A stretch of 64,000 nucleotides of DNA, from NCBI RefSeq assembly GCF_040530035.1, contig NZ_JBEWCD010000003.1, positions 840,192-904,191 on the forward strand, read 5' to 3'. Below are positions 1 through 9,361 of this stretch, piece by piece. The notes beneath the pieces were generated by a model. The model ran no database searches. It was not told the origin of the DNA and worked only from the letters and a program-made list of their open reading frames with translations. Position 1 is the first letter of the stretch. Every line of letters begins with the position of its first letter. The DNA comes from Roseibium sp. HPY-6. Lineage in GTDB: Bacteria; Pseudomonadota; Alphaproteobacteria; Rhizobiales; Stappiaceae. Both the position numbers and the translations under genes were made by a program.

Positions 1-974
1 GTCATGTCCACCAGCAGATTGACGAGTGTAAAGAGCAGCGCGAACACCAGTACGATGCCCTGGATCAGCGGCAGGTCGCGGTTGATCACCGCATCGATGG
101 CCATGTTCCCCAGCCCCTCATAGGAAAACAGGCGTTCGATAATGACCGTGCCGCCGATCAGAAACGTGAATTGAACGCCGATAAGCGTCAGCGTCGGCAG
201 GATCGCGTTCGGCAGGGCGTCACGTGTGATGATCGATGTTTCCGAATACCCCTTGGTGCGCGCAAGCGTGATATAGTCATCGTGCATGCACTCTTTCAGC
301 GATTGCTTTAAGAGCTGCAGAATGATTGCCGCAAGCGGGATCGCGAGCGCGAGCGCAGGCAGCAACATGTGTCCGAGCAGATCGATGACGACGTCGAAAC
401 GAAGGCGGACCAAAGCTTCAAGCAAATAGAAGTTGGACTGAAAGTCGAAACCGAGGGAAGGCGATACCCGGCCTGAAATATGGAAGATCGGCCAGACGAC
501 ACCCAGGACCAGGATCAGTGCTAGCCCCCAGAGGAAATCCGGCAGTGACAGCGCGACGCCGCCGGCAACGTCGATACCGCCCTCGACTTTGGTTCCCCGG
601 TACAAGGTGGCCGTGAGCGCGGCTGCCCCTCCGAGTGCGATCGCGATCAGGAGCGCCATCAGCGAGAGTTCCAGTGTTGCTGGCAACCGTCCGGTCACTA
701 GGTCGAACACGGGTTGGCGGGAGGTGATGGACGTTCCGAAATCCCCTTGCAGCACGTTGACAAGCCAGATCCAGAATTGTTCCGGGATGCTCTTGTCGAG
801 GCCGTAAAGCGTTTTCAGGCGATCGATATCCGCCTCCGTCGCGCCGGGCGGCAGCATCATGGCGATCGGATTGCCCGGAACGATACGGATCACGACAAAA
901 ACGATAATGGCCGCCCCTAAAAGAGTGACCAGTGTTGTCGCAAAGCGCGTCAGCAGTGCACGCACGAATGGCAT
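1..974 (-). CDS. Peptide-type ABC transporter permease (DppB family), 3' end cut by window
   Basis: Inner-membrane permease of a dipeptide/oligopeptide-class (family 5) ABC importer. Reading leftward from the ATG at 974 gives MPFVRALLTRF followed by a hydrophobic helix (about residues 12-32) and the typical DppB N-terminal segment with VPGNP near residue 35. Later come several membrane helices and the coupling-loop segment DYITLARTKG ahead of LPNAILP. About 324 residues are visible, close to a full-length DppB (roughly 310-340), so only the C-terminus is missing. It lies about 100 bp downstream of the binding-protein gene on the same strand, so the two form one transporter operon. The DppC permease and ATPases are presumably beyond position 1. 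Substrate unknown; opines, peptides and other organic solutes are all used by this family. Confidence 0.9.
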   Translation of the reverse strand, partial: MPFVRALLTRFATTLVTLLGAAIIVFVVIRIVPGNPIAMMLPPGATEADIDRLKTLYGLDKSIPEQFWIWLVNVLQGDFGTSITSRQPVFDLVTGRLPATLELSLMALLIAIALGGAAALTATLYRGTKVEGGIDVAGGVALSLPDFLWGLALILVLGVVWPIFHISGRVSPSLGFDFQSNFYLLEALVRLRFDVVIDLLGHMLLPALALAIPLAAIILQLLKQSLKECMHDDYITLARTKGYSETSIITRDALPNAILPTLTLIGVQFTFLIGGTVIIERLFSYEGLGNMAIDAVINRDLPLIQGIVLVFALLFTLVNLLVDM

Positions 975-1075
975 GTGACGAAAATTTACCCTTCAACTCG
1001 GACAAAGAGCCGCCGCAGCACCCTAAGGAGCAAGCAAGCTGGGTACTGCGGCGAAGGCGAGCCGGTGTTTCCGGC

Positions 1076-2602
1076 TTAGGAACGAGTCATCAGATGCGGC
1101 AGCAATGCGCCCGATGCATGTGGCGTGACCTTGACCTGATCGCTGTGCAGGATGGGTTGCACATACTGGATCAATGGCAGCACCAGGGCGTTGTCGGCAA
1201 TGAATTTGTCGACTTCCTTCCAGCCTGCGATGCGCTTGTCTTCGTCTGCCTCACCCCAAAGCGGCAGGATCTTCTGCATGAGATCCTCGCCATCCCAGAC
1301 GGAGTGCGGGGAGGGGCCGAACATGGCGAAGCCGGTGGAGGTCGTCGGATCGCCGATGGCATTGCCCCAGTTGTAGAAGGCAGCCGGAGCCAGCTGGTCG
1401 GCGGCCCGCAACTCGAAGTGCTTGGCGATCTCGTAGACTTCGATTTCAGCCTCGATACCGACTTTGCGCCACAGACCGACGATCACCTGGATTATCTCGT
1501 AATCCTTGGGCTTGAACCCGCGTGTCGTCTGGATCTTGAACGTGACCGGATTGTCGGGCCCGTAACCGGACGCGGCCAGAAGCTCCTTGGCCCTTTCCGG
1601 ATCGTAAGGAACGGTGACCGAGGGATCGTAAGCCGTGTAGTCAGGCGTTTGCAGCGTATCGATGGCAACGCCGTAACCGGACAGCAGCCGCTCGATGATC
1701 GTTTCCTTGTCGATTGCATGGGCAAGCGCCATGCGCACATTCGGGTCGTTCATCGGCTCGACATCATTCAAGAAAATCATGCCGATGTCGGAGATCGGGG
1801 CTGCGGTGCCGACGATGCCGTCCTGTTCTTTCAGCCGGTCGAACTCTTCATACGGCATTTCCAGAGTGACGTGCGCGTTGCCCGAGCTCACTTCGAACGT
1901 GCGGCTGGAAGCATCGGTAACGAACTTGATCGTGACGGTTTTGAACTCCGGCGCTCCGCCCCAGTAGTTCTCGTTGGCTTTCAGGCGCACAAACGCGTTG
2001 CGCTCAAAGTTGTCGACCATGTAGGGACCGGTTCCGATCGGGTTTGCCTCAAACCCTTCCGCGCCGACTTCCTCATAGTATTTCTTCGGCAGCACATACC
2101 CTGTCAGGAAACTCATCCACTTGAAGATTGTGGGTTCGTATTCCTTGACGTCTGCGGTAACCCGATTGCCGTCGATCTGGAAATTGCCGATCTTGCCCCA
2201 GATGAACTGGATCGGGTTGCCGGTGTCCGGATTGCCGGCCCTCTCCAGAGACCAGACGATATCTTCCGGCGTCAGCGGATCGCCATTGTGCCAGGTGACG
2301 CCTTCCCTGATGTCCATCCAGATTTGCGTCTTGTCATCGTTCCAGCCCCACTCCGTCACGATGCCCGGGCCAAAGCTCAGGTCGGGGTTCTGGTGGATGA
2401 ACATGTCAAACACCGACTGGTAGATGCCCTGAATGGTTGGGTTCACCGCGGACGGACCGACCGTCGGATCCCAGCTCGGCAGGTTGACGTTATAGGCGAT
2501 GACAAGCTCGTCGATGTCGCTTGCAAACGCGGGTGTTCCCACGGCAGTCAGCACCCCGCTGGCGGCCGCACTTTTTAAAAGCGTGCGTCTTGAAACCTTC
2601 AT
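1076..2602 (-). CDS. Tat-exported ABC substrate-binding protein, family 5
   Basis: Periplasmic solute-binding protein of about 508 residues for the adjacent DppB-type permease. The N-terminus has a twin-arginine signal (SRRTLLK at residues 4-10, hydrophobic stretch, AFA-S cleavage near 27). The family 5 signature GVTWHNGDPLTPEDIVWSLE lies at about residues 101-120. The frame is open further upstream to 2767, but that extension would run into the preceding gene and would bury the signal peptide, so I chose the ATG at 2602. It starts 49 bp after the FAD oxidoreductase stop, suggesting co-transcription of enzyme and importer. Ligand unknown. Confidence 0.92.
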   Translation of the reverse strand: MKVSRRTLLKSAAASGVLTAVGTPAFASDIDELVIAYNVNLPSWDPTVGPSAVNPTIQGIYQSVFDMFIHQNPDLSFGPGIVTEWGWNDDKTQIWMDIREGVTWHNGDPLTPEDIVWSLERAGNPDTGNPIQFIWGKIGNFQIDGNRVTADVKEYEPTIFKWMSFLTGYVLPKKYYEEVGAEGFEANPIGTGPYMVDNFERNAFVRLKANENYWGGAPEFKTVTIKFVTDASSRTFEVSSGNAHVTLEMPYEEFDRLKEQDGIVGTAAPISDIGMIFLNDVEPMNDPNVRMALAHAIDKETIIERLLSGYGVAIDTLQTPDYTAYDPSVTVPYDPERAKELLAASGYGPDNPVTFKIQTTRGFKPKDYEIIQVIVGLWRKVGIEAEIEVYEIAKHFELRAADQLAPAAFYNWGNAIGDPTTSTGFAMFGPSPHSVWDGEDLMQKILPLWGEADEDKRIAGWKEVDKFIADNALVLPLIQYVQPILHSDQVKVTPHASGALLPHLMTRS

Positions 2603-2651
2603 TGTCCTGTTCCCCGTTTTTACCAATGTGCCGGACGTGTTTTCGTTGTCG

Positions 2652-4220
2652 CTAACCGGCGAGCTTTTGCGCGAGAAGATATCCGGGCCCGGCTCCCGTG
2701 CCTGCTCCCGGCCAGACGGCAGCACCAGTGTGGAACAGGTTCCCCACTGGTGTGCTTCCGTCGGCAAAGCCGCGAACAGGTCTGAACATGAAATGCTGGC
2801 TCAGGTGGTGGCTCCCGCAAATCTGGTCTCCTCCAACCAGGTTCGGGTTGTCAGCCTCCAGCATCGCGGGCGTCACAATATGACGGCCCAGGATTTTTGA
2901 GCGTGTTCCAGGCGCATAGCGTTCCAGAATATCCAGAACACGCTCCGCAAACGGTTCTGCCGCTCCGTCCCAGTCCCTTGCGGCGATCTGGCCTGCTGCG
3001 TCGCCTTTGATGTCGCCTGGAGCCATCCTGACCTGCAGCCAGAGCACATGTTTGCCTTCCGGCGCGCGGCTTGGGTCGACCACCGTCGGCTGACCGCATA
3101 CGATCACCGGCTCATCAGGCAGGAGGCCGGCCTGCGCCTGCGCATAGGTCCGGGCCATCTGGTCGACATCGGGCGCAAGGTGGACATAGGCGAATTTCTT
3201 GAGCTCCTCGCCGGCCTGCCAATCTGGCAGGTCATCGACCGCCAGATGGATCATCATCGTCCCCGGTGCATGGGCGAACTTCTTGAGCCCGGTATCGTAG
3301 CGGGCATCCCCGGTCTCTCCGGCGAGTTTTAAAAGAGCCTTTGGCGCGACATTCGCGATGACGGCATTGCGCGCCATGATCTTGCGTCCGTCGGCAAGCT
3401 CAATGCCTTTCGCATCGCCGTTTTCGACCAGTATCCGGGTCACTTCCGCGTTGCAGGTCACCGATCCGCCGCGTTTTTCGAGGGTAGCGGTCAATGCCGT
3501 GATCGCGGAACCCGCTCCGCCTTGTCCGAGCACCATGCCGAACGCCTGGTTCGCCATACCTTCCAGATAAGGAAACAGCGCGCCGCCCGCGATATCGGGC
3601 GCAAAATCCAGATGCATGCCCCAGGCGCCGAGCAGCGCACGTACTTTCGGTGAAACGAAGGTCTCGTTCAGCCAGGCGCGCGGTGATGACATCAGGAAGC
3701 GCGTCAGATCGAGCACGCCACCCGCGCCCGACTTTCGCCACTCCTTGTAGAGGATATATGCAAATGCACGTTTTTTTGCAGGAGAGCCAAGCAGTCCGAC
3801 GAGTGGGTCTGCCATGGCTGGAAATGCACTGGTCAGATCGCGCCAGGCCTTGGCATCGTCTGCATTGACAACTTCGATGCGTTTGGCAGTCGTCTCAAGA
3901 TCGTTGCTGACGCCTAGCCAGGTTCCGTCTGGAAACACGGAGGAAAAACAATCGGATGCGGGCGCGAAACTCAATCCGTTCTGCCCCAGCTCATCGCCGT
4001 ATTGCTTGAAGAAGGCTGATCCCGCAAACAGGGAGAGGTTCATCGCCGCCCAGTCGTGACGAAACCCGGGAAGCGTGTATTCGCCGGTCTTGACCGCGCC
4101 ACCCGGCTCTGCTGCACGCTCGAAAACGCCAACCTGCCAGCCCTGCGCAGCCAGATGAACGGCGCAGGCCAGACTGTTGTGTCCGCTGCCGATGATCACG
4201 CCGTCCAGAGTTTCATCCAT
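2652..4220 (-). CDS. Phytoene-desaturase-like FAD-dependent oxidoreductase (first paralogue)
   Basis: Flavin oxidoreductase of about 522 residues in the phytoene dehydrogenase/amine oxidase fold. The N-terminal Rossmann motif is GSGHNS at residues 11-16, with the ribose-binding acidic residue at E34 (VFERA) and the following EPGGAVKT loop typical of the family. The C-terminus has the second FAD contact (PGAGTGAGPG region). I chose the ATG at 4220 (MDETLDGV), with AAGGA about 9 bases upstream; a longer frame starts at 4265. A paralogue lies at 5134-6690 in the divergent operon. Carotenoid synthesis is unlikely because no isoprenoid genes are near; a desaturation or oxidation step in a catabolic pathway fits better. 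Substrate not deducible. Confidence 0.88.
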   Translation of the reverse strand: MDETLDGVIIGSGHNSLACAVHLAAQGWQVGVFERAAEPGGAVKTGEYTLPGFRHDWAAMNLSLFAGSAFFKQYGDELGQNGLSFAPASDCFSSVFPDGTWLGVSNDLETTAKRIEVVNADDAKAWRDLTSAFPAMADPLVGLLGSPAKKRAFAYILYKEWRKSGAGGVLDLTRFLMSSPRAWLNETFVSPKVRALLGAWGMHLDFAPDIAGGALFPYLEGMANQAFGMVLGQGGAGSAITALTATLEKRGGSVTCNAEVTRILVENGDAKGIELADGRKIMARNAVIANVAPKALLKLAGETGDARYDTGLKKFAHAPGTMMIHLAVDDLPDWQAGEELKKFAYVHLAPDVDQMARTYAQAQAGLLPDEPVIVCGQPTVVDPSRAPEGKHVLWLQVRMAPGDIKGDAAGQIAARDWDGAAEPFAERVLDILERYAPGTRSKILGRHIVTPAMLEADNPNLVGGDQICGSHHLSQHFMFRPVRGFADGSTPVGNLFHTGAAVWPGAGTGAGPGYLLAQKLAG

Positions 4221-4253
4221 CGCGCAAGTCCTTGTCCCCCTCGAAATAGATAA

Positions 4254-4282
4254 TTGCAAATACAACTAAATCTGTCTAGCAT
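4254..4282 (+). promoter_or_regulatory. Candidate sigma-70 promoter of the cyclase/iorAB operon
   Basis: The divergent gap 4221-4332 is AT-rich. TTGCAA (4254-4259) and TAGCAT (4277-4282) are separated by 17 bases and point toward the cyclase gene, whose start has the SD-like GAGGGAGCGTGAG. On the other strand TTGAAT and GTATTT are also spaced by 17 bases. The MarR protein at 6687 is the obvious candidate regulator, but I could not identify a clean operator. Confidence 0.35.
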
Positions 4283-4332
4283 TCAATTGAGATAACAAGC
4301 CGACGGGCCACGAGGCAAAGAGGGAGCGTGAG

Positions 4333-5124
4333 ATGTCAGCAGGAAATGCACTCGGTGAACTGGGGTCGAAGATCCTGTCCGGTGAAGTGGAAGTGGTGGA
4401 TTGCACGGGCGTATTGGGACCCAACACGCCGATCATCCAACTGCCGCCTGATTTTGCCAAGAACACGCCGAAGGTCGAAATTCACAAGATCAGTGAGTAC
4501 GATTCCGACGGGCCGTTTTTCGCCTGGAACTGGATGGTCCTCGGAGAGCATTCCGGAACGCATTTCGATGCTCCGCACCACTGGATCACCGGCAAGGATT
4601 ATGAGGACGGTTTTACCGACACACTGAACGTTCAGCGCCTCGTTGCACCGGTCAACGTGATCGACTGTTCAAAAGAAAGTGCGGAAAACGCCGACTTTCT
4701 GCTGACGGCCGATCTGATCAAGGCCTGGGAAGCCGAGCACGGCGAGATCGGCGCCGGCGAGTGGGTGCTGATGCGTACCGATTGGGACAATCGCGCGCAT
4801 GACGAAGACCTGTTCCTGAACACTGACGAAACCGGTCCGCACAGCCCGGGACCGACACCCGATGCGATCGAATATCTGTTGTCCAAGAAGATTGTGGGCT
4901 GGGGCACGCAGTGTATTGGCACCGATGCGGGACAGGCCGGTGGCATGGAGCCACCCTATCCTGCACACAACCTGTTGCACCGGGACAATTGCTTCGGACT
5001 TGCCTCGCTTGCCAACCTGAGCAAGCTGCCTGCGAAAGGCGCGATCCTCATTGCCGCGCCTTTGAAGATCGAGCGGGGCACCGGCAGCCCGATCCGCGCA
5101 CTGGCGCTGGTTCCGCGGGGCTGA
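4333..5124 (+). CDS. Cyclase-family metallohydrolase (first paralogue)
   Basis: Protein of 263 residues in the cyclase/kynurenine-formamidase-like family, which uses a divalent metal (Mn or Zn) to hydrolyse amide or lactam bonds. The metal motif HSGTHFDAPHHW is present at residues 73-84 (H73, H77, D79, H83). A TGPHSPGPTP segment and a IGTDAGQ segment are shared with the paralogue at 34900-35673. Characterised family members include kynurenine formamidase KynB and isatin hydrolase, so an amide or lactam of an aromatic amine is a reasonable substrate guess. Start is the ATG at 4333 after AGGGAGCG. It is the first gene of the rightward operon, ending 9 bases before the second FAD oxidoreductase. 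Confidence 0.9.
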   Translation: MSAGNALGELGSKILSGEVEVVDCTGVLGPNTPIIQLPPDFAKNTPKVEIHKISEYDSDGPFFAWNWMVLGEHSGTHFDAPHHWITGKDYEDGFTDTLNVQRLVAPVNVIDCSKESAENADFLLTADLIKAWEAEHGEIGAGEWVLMRTDWDNRAHDEDLFLNTDETGPHSPGPTPDAIEYLLSKKIVGWGTQCIGTDAGQAGGMEPPYPAHNLLHRDNCFGLASLANLSKLPAKGAILIAAPLKIERGTGSPIRALALVPRG

Positions 5125-5133
5125 GGTCAAGCC

Positions 5134-6690
5134 GTGTCCGCACCGCATGTGATCATCGGATCAGGTATCAACGCGCTTGTCGCGGCGGCTTTGCTGTCGC
5201 GCAAGGGCGAGCCTGTCCTGATGCTGGAACGCTCGGAGCATCTGGGCGGGTGCATGCGGACCGAAGAGATAACCTTGCCTGGCTTCCATCACGACGTGAT
5301 GGCAGCCACATTCGTTCTGTTTCTGACCTCACCGGCCTATGGGGAACTTGCCGATGATCTCGGGCGTCATGGCCTGGAGTTTTGCCACACGGCAAAACCG
5401 ACCGCCGTATTGCGGCCGGGTGGTCAGGCTGCCGTCCTGACGATGGACCGCGCGGCAAATGTCGCTGCTTTCGACGGTCTGGAAGCAGGGGACGGGAAGC
5501 AGCATGAGAAGGACGTGTCGGAAATAGAAGCCGATGCGGAGTTTCTGTTCGCGCTTTTGGGAAGCCCGCTCTGGTCTGGCAAGATGGCACGGCTTATGGC
5601 GAAGCAGGCCTGGAATCGTGGGCTGAACGGACTGAAGACATGGTTCGGCGAAGCTTTGCAACCCGCGCGCGCCTGGTTGGAACATGGCTACGGCAGCGAG
5701 ACGGTGCAGGCGCTTTGGGCGCCTTGGGTGCTGCACACCGGCCTGACACCGGAAAGCACCTATTCAGGACAGATGGGCCGCGTGATCGCATTCGCGCTTG
5801 AAGCGGCCGGCGCGCCGGTTGCAAAAGGCGGATCCGGAGCGGTGCCCGAAGTGTTTCGAAAACTGATCGAGGAAAAGGGCGGCAAGATCCGCACCGGCGT
5901 CGATGTTGCGCGTATCCGCGTGAAGGACGGCAAGGCCGTCGGCATAGATACCGCAGACGGTGAAAGCATCAAGGCGCAATCCGTCATTGCATCGGTAACG
6001 CCAACCCAGCTTCACCAAAGGTTGCTCGGCGACGAAGCTGTACCGGCCCACGCCGAGCGGTACCGGTACGGCCGTGGGAATTTTCAGTTGCACTATGCGC
6101 TGAGCGGTCAGCCGGAATGGATCGCTGACGGTCTCGAAGATGTCGCGCTCATTCACCTCACCGATGGCATTGACGGTGTGTCGAAATCTTCCAACGAAGC
6201 AGAGCGCGGCCTTCTACCCGAAACGCCGACAATATGTGTCGGTCAGCCGCACAGGCTGGATCCGTCACGCGTGCCGGAGGGGAGTGGCATATTGTGGCTG
6301 CAAATTCCCGATGCACCGCGTGTCGTCAAGGGCGACGCCGCCGGCAAGCTGGAAACCGGACCGGACTGGTCCGAGGCGACGAGGGAAGCATTCGCCGACA
6401 GGGTTGAGGCAATTCTCCAAAAGCACATCAGGAATTTCGATCAGATCAAGCTTGCCCGGAAGGCCTATTCGCCGGCGGATCTTGGCAACATGAACATCAA
6501 CCTCGTCGGCGGGGATCCCTATGGCGGTGCCTGCAGCATCGACCAGTTTTTCGTCTGGCGCCCGTTCACCCATTCCGTTAACAGCGCCACCACAATCGCG
6601 AACCTTCACATGATCGGCGCATCGACCCATCCGGGTCCGGGCCTGGGGGGAGGCTCCGGCTACAATCTGGCGAAAAGGATGGGCGCATGA
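5134..6690 (+). CDS. Phytoene-desaturase-like FAD-dependent oxidoreductase (second paralogue)
   Basis: Flavoprotein of 518 residues, same architecture as the divergent gene at 2652-4220. It has dinucleotide-binding GSGINA near residues 9-14, E32 in LERSEHLGG, and a C-terminal FAD segment PGPGLGGGSGYN. Both proteins keep the LPGF-HHD/RHD sequence after the Rossmann motif, so they are paralogues and may form a heteromer or act on successive intermediates. Start is GTG at 5134, nine bases after the cyclase stop. The 3' end overlaps the MarR gene by an ATGA junction. Reaction unknown. Confidence 0.88.
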   Translation: MSAPHVIIGSGINALVAAALLSRKGEPVLMLERSEHLGGCMRTEEITLPGFHHDVMAATFVLFLTSPAYGELADDLGRHGLEFCHTAKPTAVLRPGGQAAVLTMDRAANVAAFDGLEAGDGKQHEKDVSEIEADAEFLFALLGSPLWSGKMARLMAKQAWNRGLNGLKTWFGEALQPARAWLEHGYGSETVQALWAPWVLHTGLTPESTYSGQMGRVIAFALEAAGAPVAKGGSGAVPEVFRKLIEEKGGKIRTGVDVARIRVKDGKAVGIDTADGESIKAQSVIASVTPTQLHQRLLGDEAVPAHAERYRYGRGNFQLHYALSGQPEWIADGLEDVALIHLTDGIDGVSKSSNEAERGLLPETPTICVGQPHRLDPSRVPEGSGILWLQIPDAPRVVKGDAAGKLETGPDWSEATREAFADRVEAILQKHIRNFDQIKLARKAYSPADLGNMNINLVGGDPYGGACSIDQFFVWRPFTHSVNSATTIANLHMIGASTHPGPGLGGGSGYNLAKRMGA

Positions 6691-7181
6691 AGAACGAAGA
6701 CGGGCTGGAGCTTATGGAGCAGAACGCTCGGGTCCCGCGCCTCGGCGAAATCGGCCTGGAGAATTTTCCGCCCTACCTGATGAACCGCATCATGGGGCGC
6801 TATAACGCCGCTTTGCGCGACGAAATGGCCAAACTGGGGCTGACTACGCCGAAAATGCGGGCGCTCGCGGTTCTGTCCGTGCTCGACGGGATCCTGATCC
6901 GCGATTTGTCGGTCTATGCGGTTGTTGAAACTTCGACGCTCAGCCGCGCCCTGGATGCACTGGAACGCGATGGACTGGTGGAGCGCGTGACCGACAGTGA
7001 GGACAGTCGCGCAGTGCGGATTCACATGACGACAAAGGGGCGCCAAACGCACGAACTGCTTTGGCCCCATCTGGCAACCGCCTATCAGGAAATGTTCCGC
7101 GGGATCAGCGATGCCGACCAGAGGACCTTTGTCGCAACGCTGCAGACCATTTTGAAAAACATTCGCAAGCATCCGATTTAG
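6687..7181 (+). CDS. MarR-family transcriptional regulator
   Basis: Winged helix-turn-helix regulator of 164 residues. The central part shows the MarR pattern: a helix with MRALAVLSVLDG, the recognition helix segment VVETSTLSRALDALERDGLVERV, and the wing DSEDSRAVRIHMT (about residues 105-117). The start overlaps the upstream oxidoreductase stop (ATGA), so it is translated with the operon and probably controls it through a pathway intermediate. Its likely targets are the divergent promoter at 4221-4332 and perhaps other loci in the window. Confidence 0.92.
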   Translation: MKNEDGLELMEQNARVPRLGEIGLENFPPYLMNRIMGRYNAALRDEMAKLGLTTPKMRALAVLSVLDGILIRDLSVYAVVETSTLSRALDALERDGLVERVTDSEDSRAVRIHMTTKGRQTHELLWPHLATAYQEMFRGISDADQRTFVATLQTILKNIRKHPI

Positions 7182-7210
7182 CACCTTGAGAACTGCGTAG
7201 GGAGGAGCCG

Positions 7211-9361
7211 ATGGCCGAGAGGTCGTTCAAGGCTGAGGTAGAGCATCTTCGCAAAGGGTCTGGAGACGTTTTCACGGGCGAGGGAATTCTCGCGCTGACC
7301 AAGGCCCTTTTGGAAAACGGTGTCGGATATGTCGGCGGCTACCAGGGTGCGCCGATTTCCCATCTGATGGACGTTCTGGCAGACGCCCAGGATCTCATGG
7401 GCGAGCTCGGTGTCCGCTTCGAGGCGAATGCCTCGGAAGCCGCCGCCGCCGCCATGCTCGCAGCCTCGGTGCACTATCCCATACGCGGCGCGGTGACGTT
7501 CAAGGGATCCGTCGGGGTCAACGTCGCCTCTGACGCACTCGCCAATCTGGCGTCTTCCGGCGTCAATGGCGGCGCGCTGGTCATTGTCGGCGAAGACTAC
7601 GGCGAAGGCTCCTCCATCATGCAGGAGCGATCCTACGGTTTCGCAATGAAATCGCAGTTTTGGCTACTCGATCCGCGTCCGAATCTGCCTTCCATCGTCA
7701 AAGCGGTCGGCGACAGCTTCGCGCTTTCCGAAGCGAGTAACACGCCAGTCATGCTGATGGTGCGCATTCGTTCGTGCCATGTGACCGGCAGCTTTGAAAC
7801 CTCGGACAACGTGCCGCCGCCCTTATCGGTTCAGGATGCTCTCGCCAATCCTCAACGGGATTTCAAACGTGTTGTCCTGCCGCCGATGTCCTATGCGCAC
7901 GAACACGACAAGATCGACAACCGTTGGCCTGCAGCCGAGAAATTCATTCTCGACAACAAGCTGAATGAGCGGTTCGGACCCGAGAGCGGCAAAATCGGGA
8001 TCATGTGTCTCGGCGGCATGTATAACAGCGTCATCCGGGCGCTTCAGCGGCTGGGTCTTGCGGATATCAGCGGCAACACGTCCGTTCCGCTTTATGTGCT
8101 CAATGTGACATACCCGATCGTCAAGTCTGATGTCGTGGACTTCTGCAAGGGCAAGGAGGCCGTGCTTCTGGTCGAAGAGGGGCAGCCGGAATTCATCGAG
8201 CAGCAGATCGGCGCCATGCTCTACAAGGAAGGGGCGACCACGCGGCTTGAGGGCAAAGGTATTTTCCCGAAGGCGGGCGAATATACCGGCCAGATCATGT
8301 TCGACGGGTTGGAGGCCTTCGTCAGGCAATATGCGCCGGATCTGTTGCCTGGAAAGGTGCTTGCGCCGAACACGCCGAAAACGGAATTGCCGGATCTCAC
8401 CAAGTCGGTGCCGATCCGACCGCCGGGCTTCTGTACGGGATGCCCGGAAAGGCCGATTTTTGCGTCACTGAAGCTGGCGGAACAGGAACTCGGACCCCGT
8501 CAGATCACTGGTGATATCGGGTGTCACCTGTTTGCCTGCCTGCCGCCTTTTGAAATCGGCGGGTCCACCATGGGTTATGGTCTCGGGCCGGCTTCCAACG
8601 CCGCTTTCGATGGTGGCGGCGAACACCGTGCGATCTCGATCCTCGGTGACGGCGGCTTCTGGCACAACGGCCTCAGTTCATCGATCGGCAACATGGTGTT
8701 CAACAAGTCGGACAGCGTCGCGATAATCGTCGACAACTACTATTCGGCGGCGACCGGTGGTCAGGACGTTCTGTCCAGCCGGGCGCAGAACAGCACGAAG
8801 TCGACCAACCACCCGATCTCTAAGGCTCTTGAAGGTGTTGGCGTGGAATGGATCCGGCAAATCGACCGGACTTACGATGTTACCCAAATGCGCGCGGCGA
8901 TCCGCGAGGCTCTGACAACGGACTACAAGGGTCCGAAGGTCATCGTTGCCTCGTCAGAGTGCATGCTCAACCGGCAGAGGCGGGAAAAACCCATTCGCAA
9001 CAAGGCGATTGCGGATGGAAAGCGGGTTGAAACGCCGCGCTTCGGCGTCGACCAGGATGTCTGCACGGGGGATCATGCCTGTATCCGCTTGTCCGGTTGC
9101 CCGTCTCTGTCGCTCAAGAAGCTGGACGATCCGCTCCGGGATGATCCTGTTGCGCATATCGACCAGTCCTGTGTCGGGTGCGGCAATTGCGGTGAGGTGG
9201 CTGACGCGGCGATCCTTTGCCCGTCCTTCTACGAAGCCAAGGTCGTTCACAATCCGACGGGGTTCGAAACCTGGCTGACGGGACTGCGCAAAAAGGTCAT
9301 TTCCTGGCTTCAGAACCGCCGCGCAGGCAAACGCCTTACCTTTTCCGGGGAGGCACTTTGA
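7211..9361 (+). CDS. iorA: Indolepyruvate/arylpyruvate ferredoxin oxidoreductase, alpha-type subunit
   Basis: Thiamine-diphosphate 2-oxoacid:ferredoxin oxidoreductase of 716 residues. It converts aryl-2-oxoacids such as indolepyruvate or phenylpyruvate plus CoA to the aryl-acetyl-CoA, reducing ferredoxin. The N-terminal half is the pyrimidine/core domain. A ThDP-binding segment beginning GDGGFW at about residue 479 and ending in VDN follows the GFCTGCPERP motif. The C-terminus from about residue 617 carries [4Fe-4S] ferredoxin-like cysteines (CTGDHACIRLSGC and CVGCGNCG). Start ATG is preceded by GGGAGGAGCCG. The stop overlaps the beta gene by one base (TGATG). The gene symbol rests on family resemblance; the true oxoacid is unproven. 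Confidence 0.88.
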   Translation: MAERSFKAEVEHLRKGSGDVFTGEGILALTKALLENGVGYVGGYQGAPISHLMDVLADAQDLMGELGVRFEANASEAAAAAMLAASVHYPIRGAVTFKGSVGVNVASDALANLASSGVNGGALVIVGEDYGEGSSIMQERSYGFAMKSQFWLLDPRPNLPSIVKAVGDSFALSEASNTPVMLMVRIRSCHVTGSFETSDNVPPPLSVQDALANPQRDFKRVVLPPMSYAHEHDKIDNRWPAAEKFILDNKLNERFGPESGKIGIMCLGGMYNSVIRALQRLGLADISGNTSVPLYVLNVTYPIVKSDVVDFCKGKEAVLLVEEGQPEFIEQQIGAMLYKEGATTRLEGKGIFPKAGEYTGQIMFDGLEAFVRQYAPDLLPGKVLAPNTPKTELPDLTKSVPIRPPGFCTGCPERPIFASLKLAEQELGPRQITGDIGCHLFACLPPFEIGGSTMGYGLGPASNAAFDGGGEHRAISILGDGGFWHNGLSSSIGNMVFNKSDSVAIIVDNYYSAATGGQDVLSSRAQNSTKSTNHPISKALEGVGVEWIRQIDRTYDVTQMRAAIREALTTDYKGPKVIVASSECMLNRQRREKPIRNKAIADGKRVETPRFGVDQDVCTGDHACIRLSGCPSLSLKKLDDPLRDDPVAHIDQSCVGCGNCGEVADAAILCPSFYEAKVVHNPTGFETWLTGLRKKVISWLQNRRAGKRLTFSGEAL

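Noticed and set aside
932..2578. Long rightward open frame of about 548 codons
   Set aside because: It is antisense to the Tat-signal ABC binding protein and has no recognisable domain; the minus-strand gene has clear family motifs.
4333..5124. Firm naming as isatin hydrolase or kynurenine formamidase
   Set aside because: The metal motif is shared by the whole cyclase family; no substrate-specific residue could be assigned from sequence alone.
2652..6690. Carotenoid biosynthesis genes
   Set aside because: Phytoene-desaturase-like fold only; no crtB/crtE or lycopene genes nearby, and the neighbours are catabolic.
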